A model generated the notes under the pieces. It worked only from the letters and a program-made list of their open reading frames with translations, had not been told where the DNA came from and did no database searches. Positions 37,701-46,913 of a stretch of DNA of 64,000 nt are shown here, piece after piece. This DNA is from Gammaproteobacteria bacterium. Its GTDB lineage: Bacteria; Pseudomonadota; Gammaproteobacteria; Berkiellales; Berkiellaceae. Location of the stretch: NCBI GenBank assembly GCA_016191245.1, contig JACPOY010000019.1:1-64000 (forward strand), read 5' to 3'. How positions within the stretch are numbered: the first letter of the stretch is position 1; each line of letters begins with the position of its first letter. The position numbers and the translations under genes were made by a program.

Positions 37701-38514
37701 TCGTCCTATAGAAATTAAAATAAAAGAACTCGTGATGGATAAAAGAACCATTACGGATATTAAAGCGCGACTTGAACCATCATGGAAAGGTTATTTTTTC
37801 CCCAATGTTACTGCTAAATTAAAAGCAACTGATATTACCTTGTCAGGAAATTGGGATTACTTATCAACACATAAAAAAGTGTCTACCGAGGGTAGCATAT
37901 CAACAAAGAATATTAGTGAAACCTTAGGCGCACTAGGGATGCAAGGTACGGTAAGAAATGCAAAAGGAACAGTGGATTTTACATTGAGCTGGAATGGATC
38001 CCCCATGAAAATTGATTATCCAACATTAGGTGGGCAAGCAGATTTTTCATTATCACAGGGCATTATTCATGGCGTGAATCCTGGCATTGGACGGGTCCTT
38101 AGCTTGCTCAATTTGGATAATGTGCATAGACGATTGAATTTAGACTTTAGCGATGTCACGAAAAATGGGTTAGCATTTAATGAACTAACAGGAAAATTCC
38201 AATTTGGAAAAGGCAAAGTCAGTTCAAACAAAGTTGTTTTAAATGGACCCTCAGCAAAAATAGAAGCATTCGGTCAAGCTGATTTAGAAAATCAGGGGTT
38301 AAATGGTGAAATGATTGTGATGCCTAATGTAACAGGAAGTTTACCGGTGGCAGCAGCAATCGCAGCAGGAAATCCAGCGGTAGGGGCTGCTGTATGGGTC
38401 GTTGATAAAATGCTTGGCAAAAAAATTCAACAAATTCATCGAGTTCGATACAAAGTTTTAGGAACTTGGGCACAACCAAAGGTTGAGGAAGTATCCTTGC
38501 CGGCAAGAGGATAA
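34726..38514 (+). CDS. yhdP: YhdP-family AsmA-like transport protein
   Basis: About 1262 residues with one N-terminal membrane anchor (TVAILLLSLRLLTPLF) and a long periplasmic body of repeated beta-strand units, as in the TIGR02099/DUF3971 AsmA-like family. YhdP is thought to move phospholipids to the outer membrane as a bridge protein. A late conserved segment reads GIIHGVNPGIGRVLSLLNLD. The start at 34726 is preferred; an upstream start at 34693 overlaps rng and lacks a signal context. It follows rng, as is common. Confidence 0.92.
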   Translation: MNLGYRLYRIFGWTTITVAILLLSLRLLTPLFAPKVDQLSDWVASEFPYPLAVKEITLTWEGLSPAVTLFNVDILNSSKQPALHVNKMKFHLNLAQLLFKKLQIDQLMIEGASASIEYQSNGLLFVADLPELQINVNNTQSSTPFPLKKIQIKNSALTFIYNNKRVSLEDINASVALSTKIKVRSEAALADHSGKLHIQADIPFFGKQTIIYAHWQGENIGQIGQFFQNYPVTVLKGSGDIQIWYQQEEKNKVALYTNIDMRAVELQGKAEDPLNFDSMKGIFIAKNHDANWQVTANDWHIVESGVNQENESMDFSLVTKLEMDGRLWELKARNIDLYQWSKWSTSLSFLPDNWVKNLDKYQYHGQLDYIHAQMQSNQQGIKPILGEIVFTDFGMNATQEYPGVSSISGATSFHDDKGKMVLQSEHLLLDYPKVYVNPLTLSKVSTIISWMNHSQGVDVKINALQATVNEAMLTGEAKIKFNDQSQKPELELLLSLGKMSTNNLLALLPKKVMDTDLTNWLDTSLLTGTHLATTCVFRGNLADFPFDNAEGAFEIYTELDDVHLDYMQGWPALTDLKANLLFRNRALFISAERGNIAQSQLSDADAVVPDLFSATPELVLDTKLMSTLQTGLVVVKNSPLPSALKNTLAPLNLQGDMVLSLGLEIPLSKKSSEELKVRGLIEVNDASVDFKELHVPITSLQGEVSFTENSINSDKLTGLLLDSPTHFTMSTHLTPTQPEIHLGARGKISVDKLKKIANIADIQHVSGETDYTAQVIFQSENTSQATLNIASNLQGISIDAPYPFSKKEQDSSLLEFKMYFDSNELMRIALKYGDSVTLAYSLASQNKTWQPVGGQIHFGENRLAKFREDQIVLIDGDLLAVDFQEWKQFLTSVGFLTKTSHDTSQPQLEPLVELNIKKLTVYGLPFEQEKIEARWDGGAHQWNLHFEGQNLQGYATIPEEDTGQISVDLKKLALLKSMDFPELPNAEQHANLRPIEIKIKELVMDKRTITDIKARLEPSWKGYFFPNVTAKLKATDITLSGNWDYLSTHKKVSTEGSISTKNISETLGALGMQGTVRNAKGTVDFTLSWNGSPMKIDYPTLGGQADFSLSQGIIHGVNPGIGRVLSLLNLDNVHRRLNLDFSDVTKNGLAFNELTGKFQFGKGKVSSNKVVLNGPSAKIEAFGQADLENQGLNGEMIVMPNVTGSLPVAAAIAAGNPAVGAAVWVVDKMLGKKIQQIHRVRYKVLGTWAQPKVEEVSLPARG

Positions 38515-38516
38515 AG

Positions 38517-39359
38517 ATGACAACAATTGCAGCCATACAAATGGCATCCACAAATGATGTAAAGGCAAATCTCGATTTGTCTAGTCAATTAATCGAAAAG
38601 GCAGCAACGCAAGGCGCAAAACTTGCAGTGTTGCCAGAAAATTTTGCAACTCTTGGTTTAACTTCAAAGATGAGTTTGCAACTCGCTGAAAAGTTCCAAA
38701 CAGGTCCAATTCAACAACATATATCAGGCATTGCTAAAAAAAATAAAATTTATATTGTTGGTGGAACCATTCCTTTAATCGCCGCAGATAAAAAGAAGTA
38801 TTATTCTAGCTCACTTGTGTGGGATCCTCATGGCGACATTATTAGCCGTTATGACAAAATTCACTTATTCGATGTCATGATTGAAGGAAAAGAAGAATAT
38901 CGTGAATCAGATTATGTATTGCCGGGAGAAAAGATTGTTATTGTTGATACGCCGATTGGAAAAATAGGTCTGGCTATTTGTTATGATTTGCGGTTCCCTG
39001 AATTATTTCGAGCTTTTATGCTAAAAGGTGCACAAATTATAGTTTTGCCCTCTGCATTTACCGTGCCTACTGGCATGGCGCATTGGGAAATTCTCTTAAG
39101 AGCTCGAGCTATAGAGAATTTATGTTATGTTGTTGCGCCTGGTGAAATTGGATTGCGAGCAGATGGACGACCAACCTATGGTAACTCAATGATTATAGGA
39201 CCTTGGGGCGAGATATTAACTCGTGCAACTTTGCCAAATGAAGCGATAATTGCTGAAGTAGATTTAACCAAAATAGAACAGATGCGTCAGCAATTTCCAG
39301 CATTGAATCATTATCAATCTTTTGTGATGCAAAATTTATCCATTGAGGAAAATACATGA
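38517..39359 (+). CDS. Carbon-nitrogen hydrolase (Nit family)
   Basis: A 280-residue nitrilase-superfamily amidase. The catalytic triad Glu41 (VLPENFA), Lys114 ([10 protein letters not shown]) and Cys155 ([13 protein letters not shown]) is complete. It most resembles Nit1/NitC proteins, which hydrolyse deaminated glutathione as a repair step, but the substrate cannot be proved from sequence. It overlaps tldD by 4 nt (ATGA), the usual arrangement. Confidence 0.92.
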   Translation: MTTIAAIQMASTNDVKANLDLSSQLIEKAATQGAKLAVLPENFATLGLTSKMSLQLAEKFQTGPIQQHISGIAKKNKIYIVGGTIPLIAADKKKYYSSSLVWDPHGDIISRYDKIHLFDVMIEGKEEYRESDYVLPGEKIVIVDTPIGKIGLAICYDLRFPELFRAFMLKGAQIIVLPSAFTVPTGMAHWEILLRARAIENLCYVVAPGEIGLRADGRPTYGNSMIIGPWGEILTRATLPNEAIIAEVDLTKIEQMRQQFPALNHYQSFVMQNLSIEENT

Positions 39360-40801
39360 AAAATGCTTTAGATATAGCTCAAGATCGGATCCTTTCTCCA
39401 GCTGGTCTTTCTGTTGGCGATTTAGAGCGGGTATTGGGCCAATTATTAGGGCATCGCGTTGATAGCGGCGATTTATATTTTCAAACTGTTAAGCATGAAT
39501 CTTTCATGCTAGAAGATGGCATTGTTAAAGAAGGGAGTTTTAATTTAGATCACGGAGTGGGGGTTCGAGCCATTAGTGGTGAGAAAACAGGATTCGCTTA
39601 CTCTGATGATATTATCTTGCCAGCGTTAGAACAGGCAGCTTATGCAGCGCGTTGCATTGCCCAAACAGGTAAACAATCAAGTATTTGTGCTTGGAAAAGT
39701 AATAGAATTCAACCACTATATACAGATCTTAATCCTTTGGATTCTTTATCTACCGAAGATAAAGTCAATTTGTTGCGACAAATAGATGCTTATGCCAGAA
39801 AACAAGATCCTCGCGTGATTCAGGTGATGGTAAGTTTGATGGGAGTATTTGATACTATTTTAGTTGTTGGCACAGACGGTACGATGAATGCCGATATTCG
39901 ACCTTTAGTGAGGTTAAACGTCAACGTCATCGTTGAGCAAAATGGGCGTCGTGAAACAGGTTCTTCAGGCGGTGGTGGACGATGCACTTATGGGTATTTT
40001 ACAGAAAATGATCGCGCTTTTACGTATGTAAGAGAAGCAGTTCATCAAGCGTTAATTAATTTGGAAGCTGTTGAAGCACCAGCGGGTAGTATGACTGTTG
40101 TTTTGGGGCCAGGTTGGCCAGGCGTACTATTGCATGAAGCAGTAGGACATGGTTTAGAAGGAGATTTTAATCGTAAAGGCAGCTCTGCATTTAGTGGCCG
40201 TATTGGCGAAAGGGTTGCATCTCCACTTTGCACTGTGGTTGACGATGGAACCTTAATCAATAGACGAGGATCATTAACAATCGATGACGAAGGAACTCCT
40301 ACGCAGCGCACTGTGTTGATTGAAAATGGCATTTTAAAGGGTTATTTGCAAGATAAGCTCAATGCAAAATTAATGGGTGTGGCACCCACGGGTAATGGCC
40401 GACGAGAATCCTTTAGTCATATTCCTATGCCACGGATGACCAATACATTTATGTTACCAGGGCCACATATTCCCGAAGAAATCATTGCCTCTGTTGAAAA
40501 AGGTTTGTATGCCGTGAATTTTGGTGGTGGTTCAGTAGATATTACTTCTGGAAAATTTGTTTTTTCTGCAAATGAAGCTTATTTGATTGAAAATGGAAAA
40601 ATCACGCAACCTGTGAAAGGGGCGACTTTAATTGGTAATGGCCCAGACGTCATGACTAAAATAGTCATGGTAGGAAATGATTTAGCATTAGATTCAGGAA
40701 TTGGTACCTGTGGTAAAGAGGGGCAAAGTGTGCCAGTCGGAGTAGGGCAACCTACTTTAAGAGTAGATGATATTACCGTTGGTGGCACTAAGAATAAATG
40801 A
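39356..40801 (+). CDS. tldD: Metalloprotease subunit TldD
   Basis: A 481-residue protein forming the TldD/TldE heterodimer, which degrades unfolded peptides, matures microcins such as MccB17 and acts on CcdA. The zinc motif [11 protein letters not shown] has His260 and His264. The C-terminal [25 protein letters not shown] is typical. It is directly followed by pmbA (TldE). A TldD/TldE pair can process small secreted peptides, though no link to the double-glycine peptide here is shown. Confidence 0.97.
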   Translation: MKNALDIAQDRILSPAGLSVGDLERVLGQLLGHRVDSGDLYFQTVKHESFMLEDGIVKEGSFNLDHGVGVRAISGEKTGFAYSDDIILPALEQAAYAARCIAQTGKQSSICAWKSNRIQPLYTDLNPLDSLSTEDKVNLLRQIDAYARKQDPRVIQVMVSLMGVFDTILVVGTDGTMNADIRPLVRLNVNVIVEQNGRRETGSSGGGGRCTYGYFTENDRAFTYVREAVHQALINLEAVEAPAGSMTVVLGPGWPGVLLHEAVGHGLEGDFNRKGSSAFSGRIGERVASPLCTVVDDGTLINRRGSLTIDDEGTPTQRTVLIENGILKGYLQDKLNAKLMGVAPTGNGRRESFSHIPMPRMTNTFMLPGPHIPEEIIASVEKGLYAVNFGGGSVDITSGKFVFSANEAYLIENGKITQPVKGATLIGNGPDVMTKIVMVGNDLALDSGIGTCGKEGQSVPVGVGQPTLRVDDITVGGTKNK

Positions 40802-40808
40802 GGAAAAT

Positions 40809-42164
40809 ATGGAAAAAGCATTACCCTCTCAATTAAATGAATTTGTGAATGTAAACAATTATCAGCAAATATCTAAAGACATGTTAGAGATGGCGCAAAA
40901 ATTAGGTGCCAGTCAAGCAGAAGTAGGTTTACATGCTTCCATTGGTTTAAATGTTACTGTGCGACTAGGTGAGGTAGAAACACTTGAGTTTAATCGCGAT
41001 AAAGCAGTGGGCATTACGGTTTATGCAGGACAACGTAAAGGTTCTGCAAGTACAACAGATATTACTGCTGAATCATTAAAATCAACAGTCGAAGCAGCCT
41101 ATCGATTAGCAAAACTCACAGAACCCGATCCTTTTGCTGGTCTTGCTTTATCTAGTGAAATGGCCAAAGATATCAAAAATCTCGATCTATATCATCCATG
41201 GGATCTGCATGTTGATGAAGCCATTAAATTAGCAAAGACTTGCGAGCATCATGCACTTGCTGTCGATAAAAAAATTAATAACAGTGATGGTGCAACGTTA
41301 AGTAGTTCACAAAGTTTTCACTTATATAGCAATAGTCATGGTTTTACAGGAGCCTATCCGACAAGCCGACATAGTTTATCATGCGTGGTTATTGCTCAAG
41401 ATTTGCAAGGGATGGAAAGAGACTATCAATTCACGGTGGCTCGCAAAAGTAGTTTGCTTGAAAAAGCTGAAAATGTTGGCATTGAGGCTGCAAATCGTGC
41501 ACTAAAAAGACTAAATGCTAAAAAATTATCGACTCAACGTGTTCCCGTTTTATTCCACTCTAGTGTTGCTCAGGGACTCATTGGCCATTTTCTGGCAGCC
41601 ATTTCAGGCGGTAGGCTTTTTCGCAAATCTACGTTTTTGTTAGATTCTCTTCATAAAAAAATATTTCAAGATAACATTCATATTTATGAACGTCCTCATA
41701 TCCAAGTAGGGATTGGTAGCGCGCCATTTGATAATGATGGTGTTGCAACCAAAGATAAGGACTTGGTGAAAAATGGTATTATTGAAAGTTACATTTTAAG
41801 TGCCTATTCTGCTCGCAAATTAAATATGCCTAATACCGGTAATGCAGGTGGCACGCATAATGTGTTTATCCAGCCAACACATGGTAGTTTTGATGATTTA
41901 GTCAAAACAATGTCCAGAGGTTTAGTTGTCATGGAACTCATGGGACAAGGCATCAATCTTGTGACAGGCGATTACTCAAGAGGCGCAGCTGGTTTTTGGG
42001 TTGAAAATGGAGAAATTCAATATCCTGTACATGAAATTACCATTGCTGGTAATTTGCAAAATATGTTTAAACAATTGGTCGGTGTAGGTAGTGATATTGA
42101 TAAACGTGGTGGCATTCAAACCGGTTCGCTTTTAATTGAGGAAATGACCCTAGCAGGTGTTTAA
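40809..42164 (+). CDS. pmbA: Metalloprotease subunit PmbA/TldE
   Basis: About 451 residues: the partner of TldD, sharing its fold but without the HEXXXH zinc site. The segment SSVAQGLIGHFLAAISGGRLFRKSTF replaces the active site, and the end FKQLVGVGSDIDKRGGIQTGSLLIEEM is typical. The start at 40809 has AGGA just upstream and follows tldD by 7 nt; a longer frame into tldD is rejected. Confidence 0.96.
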   Translation: MEKALPSQLNEFVNVNNYQQISKDMLEMAQKLGASQAEVGLHASIGLNVTVRLGEVETLEFNRDKAVGITVYAGQRKGSASTTDITAESLKSTVEAAYRLAKLTEPDPFAGLALSSEMAKDIKNLDLYHPWDLHVDEAIKLAKTCEHHALAVDKKINNSDGATLSSSQSFHLYSNSHGFTGAYPTSRHSLSCVVIAQDLQGMERDYQFTVARKSSLLEKAENVGIEAANRALKRLNAKKLSTQRVPVLFHSSVAQGLIGHFLAAISGGRLFRKSTFLLDSLHKKIFQDNIHIYERPHIQVGIGSAPFDNDGVATKDKDLVKNGIIESYILSAYSARKLNMPNTGNAGGTHNVFIQPTHGSFDDLVKTMSRGLVVMELMGQGINLVTGDYSRGAAGFWVENGEIQYPVHEITIAGNLQNMFKQLVGVGSDIDKRGGIQTGSLLIEEMTLAGV

Positions 42165-42169
42165 CTATA

Positions 42170-42436
42170 TTATTTAATCTGAAAGCGTTTAATTGCATCT
42201 AAATTAGCATGAATATCATGATAATTTCGTTTTATAAAAAGATAAGCATGCTGGATAGTTGTTATTTCTGTATCTAAAGCCAGTGATTCTTGTTGTTGTG
42301 TAATGTAGTTAGATTTTTCATATAACTGATGCAAAATTTGATTACGAGCACGGCGTAAAGCTTGAATATCGGCTGTTATTGGGACATCTAAGATTGAAAA
42401 TTGCTCAAGGACTTCTTCAAGGTTAATGCGCTTCAT
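42170..42436 (-). CDS. Small protein, degenerate J-domain-like
   Basis: About 88 residues of unknown function. The pattern EVLEQFSILDVPITADIQALRRARNQILHQL followed later by EITTIQHAYLFIKRN resembles helices I-IV of a DnaJ domain. The HPD tripeptide needed to stimulate DnaK is absent, so if the likeness is real it is non-catalytic. An ATG at 42454 is an alternative start. It converges with pmbA, leaving 5 nt between stop codons. Confidence 0.45.
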   Translation of the reverse strand: MKRINLEEVLEQFSILDVPITADIQALRRARNQILHQLYEKSNYITQQQESLALDTEITTIQHAYLFIKRNYHDIHANLDAIKRFQIK

Positions 42437-42586
42437 ATCTCTTTCGCCTTTCATAAGGAGATTGAGTCATTAAATCACAATGATAATAGTCCAACTATTG
42501 TACCCTTGGACGAGCGACCGAAAGTACATCTAGGTGGGCGAATATGCAGCCAAGCAAACTCCCCGCTAACTAACGGGAGCAAAAAT

Positions 42587-43516
42587 TCAAAGCCCAAACT
42601 GCTGTTGCCATCCTTTCAGAAGATCTAAATTCACACCACTACCACCACACACTATAACCACAATATTTTTAAATTGTTGCAAAACAGGGCGTTTTTCATA
42701 CAAAACGGCAAGAGAGGCCCCGCATGCAGGTTCAACTAACAAACGATGATCATTGGCAAATTGCAAACAAGCATTGACTGCTTCTTTATCGGTAACCACT
42801 TGTGGATAAACGTTGCCTTTTTGCGTCCAATCAAATGCTTCTTGGCAGATTTGTTTAGCCCCTAGTGTAACGGCAATTGTATCAATTTTATCTAAACGAA
42901 TACGTTTTTTTTCTTTGACCGCATTGGCAAGAGAAGCAGCGCCACTGGTTTCGGCGGTTATCAGGGCAACATCTTGCCAACCAATAGCATGTAAACCTTG
43001 CGCCAGACCACTAAAGAGACCACCACCACCAACAGAAACAATAATAGCATCTGGTTTGTCTTCATCTTGTTGTAATTCTTTAATTAATGAATGATAACCT
43101 TGCCAAATCACAGGGTGATCGAATGGAGGAATATAAGCAAATCCTTCTTTTGCTGCAATATCTCTTGCTAAATCATCAGCAGCATCCCAGTTATCACCTT
43201 CGATGATGACCTCAACACTTTCTGCTTGTAGTTTTTTCACCATAATAGGAGCGGTTGTTTTTGGGATAATCACTTTTGCAGGAATGTTAAGCGCTTTGCT
43301 GGCAAAGGCAACAGCCATTCCAGCGTTGCCGCCAGAGGAAGAAATAAATCCATTTACATTTTGTTTAGCATAATGAAGGCATAATGCTCCTACACCTCTG
43401 TCTTTAAATGAGCCACTTGGTTGCAATGCTTCAAGTTTAAGAAAAATATTGCTTCCCATCATTTGACTTAAAGGATGGGAGAGCAATAAAGGAGTGTGAA
43501 TATGTAACGGTTTCAT
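42587..43516 (-). CDS. PLP-dependent serine/threonine dehydratase-like
   Basis: A 309-residue fold-type II PLP enzyme. The PLP lysine is Lys38 in PSGSFKDRG, the substrate loop is SSGGNAGMA (59-67) and the phosphate-binding loop is SVGGGGLFSG (161-170). The C-terminus has VIVCGGSGVNLD. It lacks an ACT regulatory domain and is shorter than IlvA, resembling catabolic L-serine/L-threonine dehydratases (SDS-like). Its start overlaps the Sel1 gene stop by 4 nt, so the two are co-transcribed, which is an unusual pairing. Confidence 0.88.
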   Translation of the reverse strand: MKPLHIHTPLLLSHPLSQMMGSNIFLKLEALQPSGSFKDRGVGALCLHYAKQNVNGFISSSGGNAGMAVAFASKALNIPAKVIIPKTTAPIMVKKLQAESVEVIIEGDNWDAADDLARDIAAKEGFAYIPPFDHPVIWQGYHSLIKELQQDEDKPDAIIVSVGGGGLFSGLAQGLHAIGWQDVALITAETSGAASLANAVKEKKRIRLDKIDTIAVTLGAKQICQEAFDWTQKGNVYPQVVTDKEAVNACLQFANDHRLLVEPACGASLAVLYEKRPVLQQFKNIVVIVCGGSGVNLDLLKGWQQQFGL

Positions 43517-44856
43517 TTTTTAGCCATTTGTTGTGTCAATTTTTCAGCTTGAGCAATTTGGGCACTCGACATATGCGATGTGACAAATTGTTTTGCACTT
43601 TTTGCACGTGCGCCACCAAATTTAGCTGCTTCATTAAACCATAGGAAAGATTGCGTTAAATTTTTTGTCACGCCTTCGCCATGAAAGTAGATCCATCCCA
43701 ATGCATATTGAGCATCCGAATTGCCATTACGGGCAGCTTTTTCATACCATTTTGCAGCCAATGCAGCATTTTGATTCACTTTACTGCCTGTTTGATAAAG
43801 TTTGGCTAAATAAGCTTGCGCAGGATGGTGATTGAAATTGGCTGCTTGTTGAAGAAGAGTAATGCCAGTACTGAAGTCATGCTCATCTTTGTCTTCAATG
43901 ATTCTCAATGCTTGTTCAAATAACATTGGTGCTGAAGCTTTTGATACTCGTGTAGAGGGTAAATTTTCAGAAAATTCCAAGTGGTTATTTTCTTGCGCTT
44001 GATGAGCGCTAACATACCATTGAATTGCATCATTTTGACTTGGTGTGGTTCCAATACCTAAAAATGACATCCAAGCAAGGAAACTTTTTGCTGGCGCATA
44101 ATCTTGTTCTGCTGATTTTTGAAACCAAGAAAAGGCTTTTGCATCATCTTGATCTGTTTGTGTTCCATTAAAGTAATGCATTGCGACTTGATATTGGGCA
44201 TCCATATGCCCTTTTTCAGCAGCAAGCTTTAACCACACAAAACCATCATCACCTTTGCCATGAGACATTTTGAATTCTTCACTACCTGGTGCATTTTTTA
44301 AATTGATTGAAGAAGAGTGAATTTGCTCAGGGGAAAGCTTTGGCGCATCAAGTCCATTTTGAATGGCTTGTTGATACCAATAAAGACTTTGGCTGAGATC
44401 CTTATTCACGCCTAGCCCATTTTGATAACAAAGTGCTAAGGCAAATTGCGCTTCATGATCATTTTGCTTGGCAGCTTGAGTAAAGAAACTCACTGCTTTT
44501 ACATAATCAGGAGATGATATATTGCCGATACTGTAAATTTTTCCAAGCCTAAGTTGTGATGCAGCATTTCCTGCTTGTGCTGCTTTAGTGAACCACTTGA
44601 TCGCTTCAGATTGATTAAGTGCCACCCCTTTACCACGTTTATACATCATCCCAACTAAATATTGTGATACTGGATCATTTGCTTGCGCTGCGGACAAACA
44701 ATGTTGAAATGCCTCGTTAAATTGATTTAGTTGGTACTCTTCAACGCATGCCGCGCTATGAGAGAGAGTGGGGGCTGGAGTCTGTGCGGGAGTCTTTTTC
44801 GCCAATGCAGCTAAAGGTAGTGTGAGCAAAATAGTTGTTGTCAGGTATTTCAGCAT
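43513..44856 (-). CDS. Exported Sel1-repeat protein
   Basis: A 447-residue protein with a signal peptide (LTTTILLTLPLAALA) and at least seven Sel1-like repeats. Examples are YLVGMMYKRGKGVALNQSEA, ALALCYQNGLGVNKDLSQS and YALGWIYFHGEGVTKNLTQS. Sel1 proteins act as protein-interaction scaffolds. In Legionella several (LpnE, EnhC) support entry and growth in host cells, but the role here is inferred only. Confidence 0.88.
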   Translation of the reverse strand: MLKYLTTTILLTLPLAALAKKTPAQTPAPTLSHSAACVEEYQLNQFNEAFQHCLSAAQANDPVSQYLVGMMYKRGKGVALNQSEAIKWFTKAAQAGNAASQLRLGKIYSIGNISSPDYVKAVSFFTQAAKQNDHEAQFALALCYQNGLGVNKDLSQSLYWYQQAIQNGLDAPKLSPEQIHSSSINLKNAPGSEEFKMSHGKGDDGFVWLKLAAEKGHMDAQYQVAMHYFNGTQTDQDDAKAFSWFQKSAEQDYAPAKSFLAWMSFLGIGTTPSQNDAIQWYVSAHQAQENNHLEFSENLPSTRVSKASAPMLFEQALRIIEDKDEHDFSTGITLLQQAANFNHHPAQAYLAKLYQTGSKVNQNAALAAKWYEKAARNGNSDAQYALGWIYFHGEGVTKNLTQSFLWFNEAAKFGGARAKSAKQFVTSHMSSAQIAQAEKLTQQMAKK

Positions 44857-44976
44857 GGTTTTCCCTCAATTAGGTGTAGCGTCTCTCGTTAGTTTACAGC
44901 AGAAAAGTCCAACCGAAACCCCCTATAATTACTAAATGATATATCATCATTATTTAACTATCTGGATTTTTAAACG

Positions 44977-46710
44977 GTGAGCCTTCTTATTTGGCAGATA
45001 ACCTTATGCATCGTGCTAGTTGCGCTAGGCTTGTGCGCGTACTTAGCTATTCTTCTTAAAAAAGCACTTAGCGCTAGCTTGGAACGAGAAGAACGCGCCT
45101 ATCGTGAACTCCTTGATTTTCCTGAAGTAAATCCTAATCCAGTCATGAGAATCAATAAATTAGGGGTATTACTCTATGCCAATCCTGCCAGCGCTGCAGT
45201 ATTGATAACCTGGAAAACAAAATTAAATGAAAAAATTCCGACTGAATGGCGTGAAGTCATCCGTCAAGTGATTCTTTCTGGAAAAGATCAAAAAGTTGAT
45301 ATTAACTGCGGCATGCAAATTTTTTCACTTAATATTGTGCCAATGGGGCATGATGCAATAAGTGTTTTTGGCATGGATATTACAGCACGTAAACAAGTCG
45401 AAAAAGAATTAGAAAGACGTTCGACAACAGATGAACTCACAAAACTGCCAAATCGCTTTATTTTCGATCAAAATATGAATATTGAAATCAATCACGCAAA
45501 ATCATCCAATGTTAAACTAGGCGTATTTATAATACGACTAGATGACTATTTTGAAGTGATCAATACTTATGGGCAAGCGGTCGCAGATAAATTTTTATTA
45601 ATATTTACGGATAGATTGACTGATTTTTCCGCAGGAAAAAGTACCATTGCTCGATTGAGTGATAATGAATTTGGGGTGATAGAACCAGAAATTCGTGATG
45701 CATCAGCGATGGCTTCGTATGTACAATCTATTATAGAAAAATGTACGATACCTTATAAAATTGATGAACATGATATTTTTATTACGATTAGTGTTGGTAT
45801 TTCATTTTTTCCTAATGATGGAGAGAGTGCGGACATTATAATACGTAATGCTCAATTAGCCGTGAATAGAACAAGTAGCACACGTAACCAATATGAGTTT
45901 TTTCAGCGCGGCATGATTGATCAATTACAAGTAAAAAGAAATATTATTACCGATTTACATAAAGCGTTAGATGCAAACCAATTCATTGTCTATTATCAAC
46001 CTCAAATTCATCTTAAATCACGTCAAATGGTCGGTTGTGAAGCACTCATTCGTTGGAATCATCCGCAAAAAGGCTTTATATCTCCTTTCTTTTTTATGAC
46101 TGCTGCTGAAGAAACACATCTGATTAACCCGATTGGCGAATGGGTGTTAAGAGAAGCATGTCATCAAATTATAAAATGGCAAAAGGAAGGCCGTCCAACG
46201 ACAAAAGTTGCAGTCAATCTATCGGCAAGACAATTATTCCATGCTGATATTGTTGATTTGGTGCGTCGTGTAATTCGTGAAACTAAAATACCACCTGAAT
46301 GGCTTGAACTTGAACTCACCGAAAGCGCATTAGTGCAAGATATGAATCGGGCGATTGATATCATGAAAGGACTAAAAGCTTTGGGAGTAGAGTTAGCATT
46401 AGATGATTTTGGAACAGGATATTCTTCGTTAAGTTATCTCATGCAGTTTCCTGTTAATAAAATCAAAATTGATCGCTCATTTATTAAAATAATTGAAGAC
46501 AATACCGACGGAAATTATGCGGTTACTAAAGGTATTATTGAATTAGGACATAGTTTAAATTTAAAAGTAATTGCAGAAGGTGTTGAAACTAAAGCTCAAC
46601 TTCGTTATTTAAAAGAGCATAAATGTGACCTTATCCAAGGTTTTTATTTTGCTCAACCACAGCCCCCTGATAAATTTTCTGAATTCTTTAAAAAGGATTG
46701 GAAAATATAG
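44977..46710 (+). CDS. GGDEF/EAL protein, degenerate GGDEF
   Basis: A 577-residue membrane protein. A membrane anchor (about 8-30) is followed by a PAS-like segment (40-135), a GGDEF domain (about 148-310) and an EAL domain (about 325-575). The diguanylate cyclase signature is SDNEF at 228-232 in place of GGDEF, so synthesis activity is probably lost. The EAL site is intact (CEALIRW at 354-360, LDDFGTGYSSL, IAEGVET), so it is likely a c-di-GMP phosphodiesterase. The start is GTG. It lies divergent from the Sel1 gene and upstream of the giant gene. Confidence 0.92.
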   Translation: MSLLIWQITLCIVLVALGLCAYLAILLKKALSASLEREERAYRELLDFPEVNPNPVMRINKLGVLLYANPASAAVLITWKTKLNEKIPTEWREVIRQVILSGKDQKVDINCGMQIFSLNIVPMGHDAISVFGMDITARKQVEKELERRSTTDELTKLPNRFIFDQNMNIEINHAKSSNVKLGVFIIRLDDYFEVINTYGQAVADKFLLIFTDRLTDFSAGKSTIARLSDNEFGVIEPEIRDASAMASYVQSIIEKCTIPYKIDEHDIFITISVGISFFPNDGESADIIIRNAQLAVNRTSSTRNQYEFFQRGMIDQLQVKRNIITDLHKALDANQFIVYYQPQIHLKSRQMVGCEALIRWNHPQKGFISPFFFMTAAEETHLINPIGEWVLREACHQIIKWQKEGRPTTKVAVNLSARQLFHADIVDLVRRVIRETKIPPEWLELELTESALVQDMNRAIDIMKGLKALGVELALDDFGTGYSSLSYLMQFPVNKIKIDRSFIKIIEDNTDGNYAVTKGIIELGHSLNLKVIAEGVETKAQLRYLKEHKCDLIQGFYFAQPQPPDKFSEFFKKDWKI

Positions 46711-46813
46711 CAGTGCATATACATGGCATTGAACTTTATCCCCTATACCTCAATCAAAATCATATCTAAATAGTTTCTAAATACATATAAAACTATGAGT
46801 AATTACGCTATTA

Positions 46814-46856
46814 ATCTACTTGGAAATTATACTAGTGTATTATTTGTCAAGTAGAT
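46814..46856. promoter_or_regulatory. Inverted repeat upstream of giant gene
   Basis: A perfect 9-bp inverted repeat (ATCTACTTG and CAAGTAGAT) with a 25-nt spacer lies about 60 nt before the start of the 3920-residue gene, inside its likely promoter region. The spacing of arms suits a dimeric regulator or a long stem-loop. The gene itself has AAGGGG 8 nt before its ATG. The regulator is unknown. Confidence 0.4.
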
Positions 46857-46913
46857 AACATAGAATAATAGATACTCCTCTCAAATTAATTCTACGATAA
46901 AAGGGGTAGTTAC

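Noticed and set aside
42540..42586. Intrinsic terminator after the PLP-enzyme gene
   Set aside because: A CTCCCCG/CGGGAG stem with a bulge exists near 42560, but it is short and lacks a T-run in the direction of transcription.
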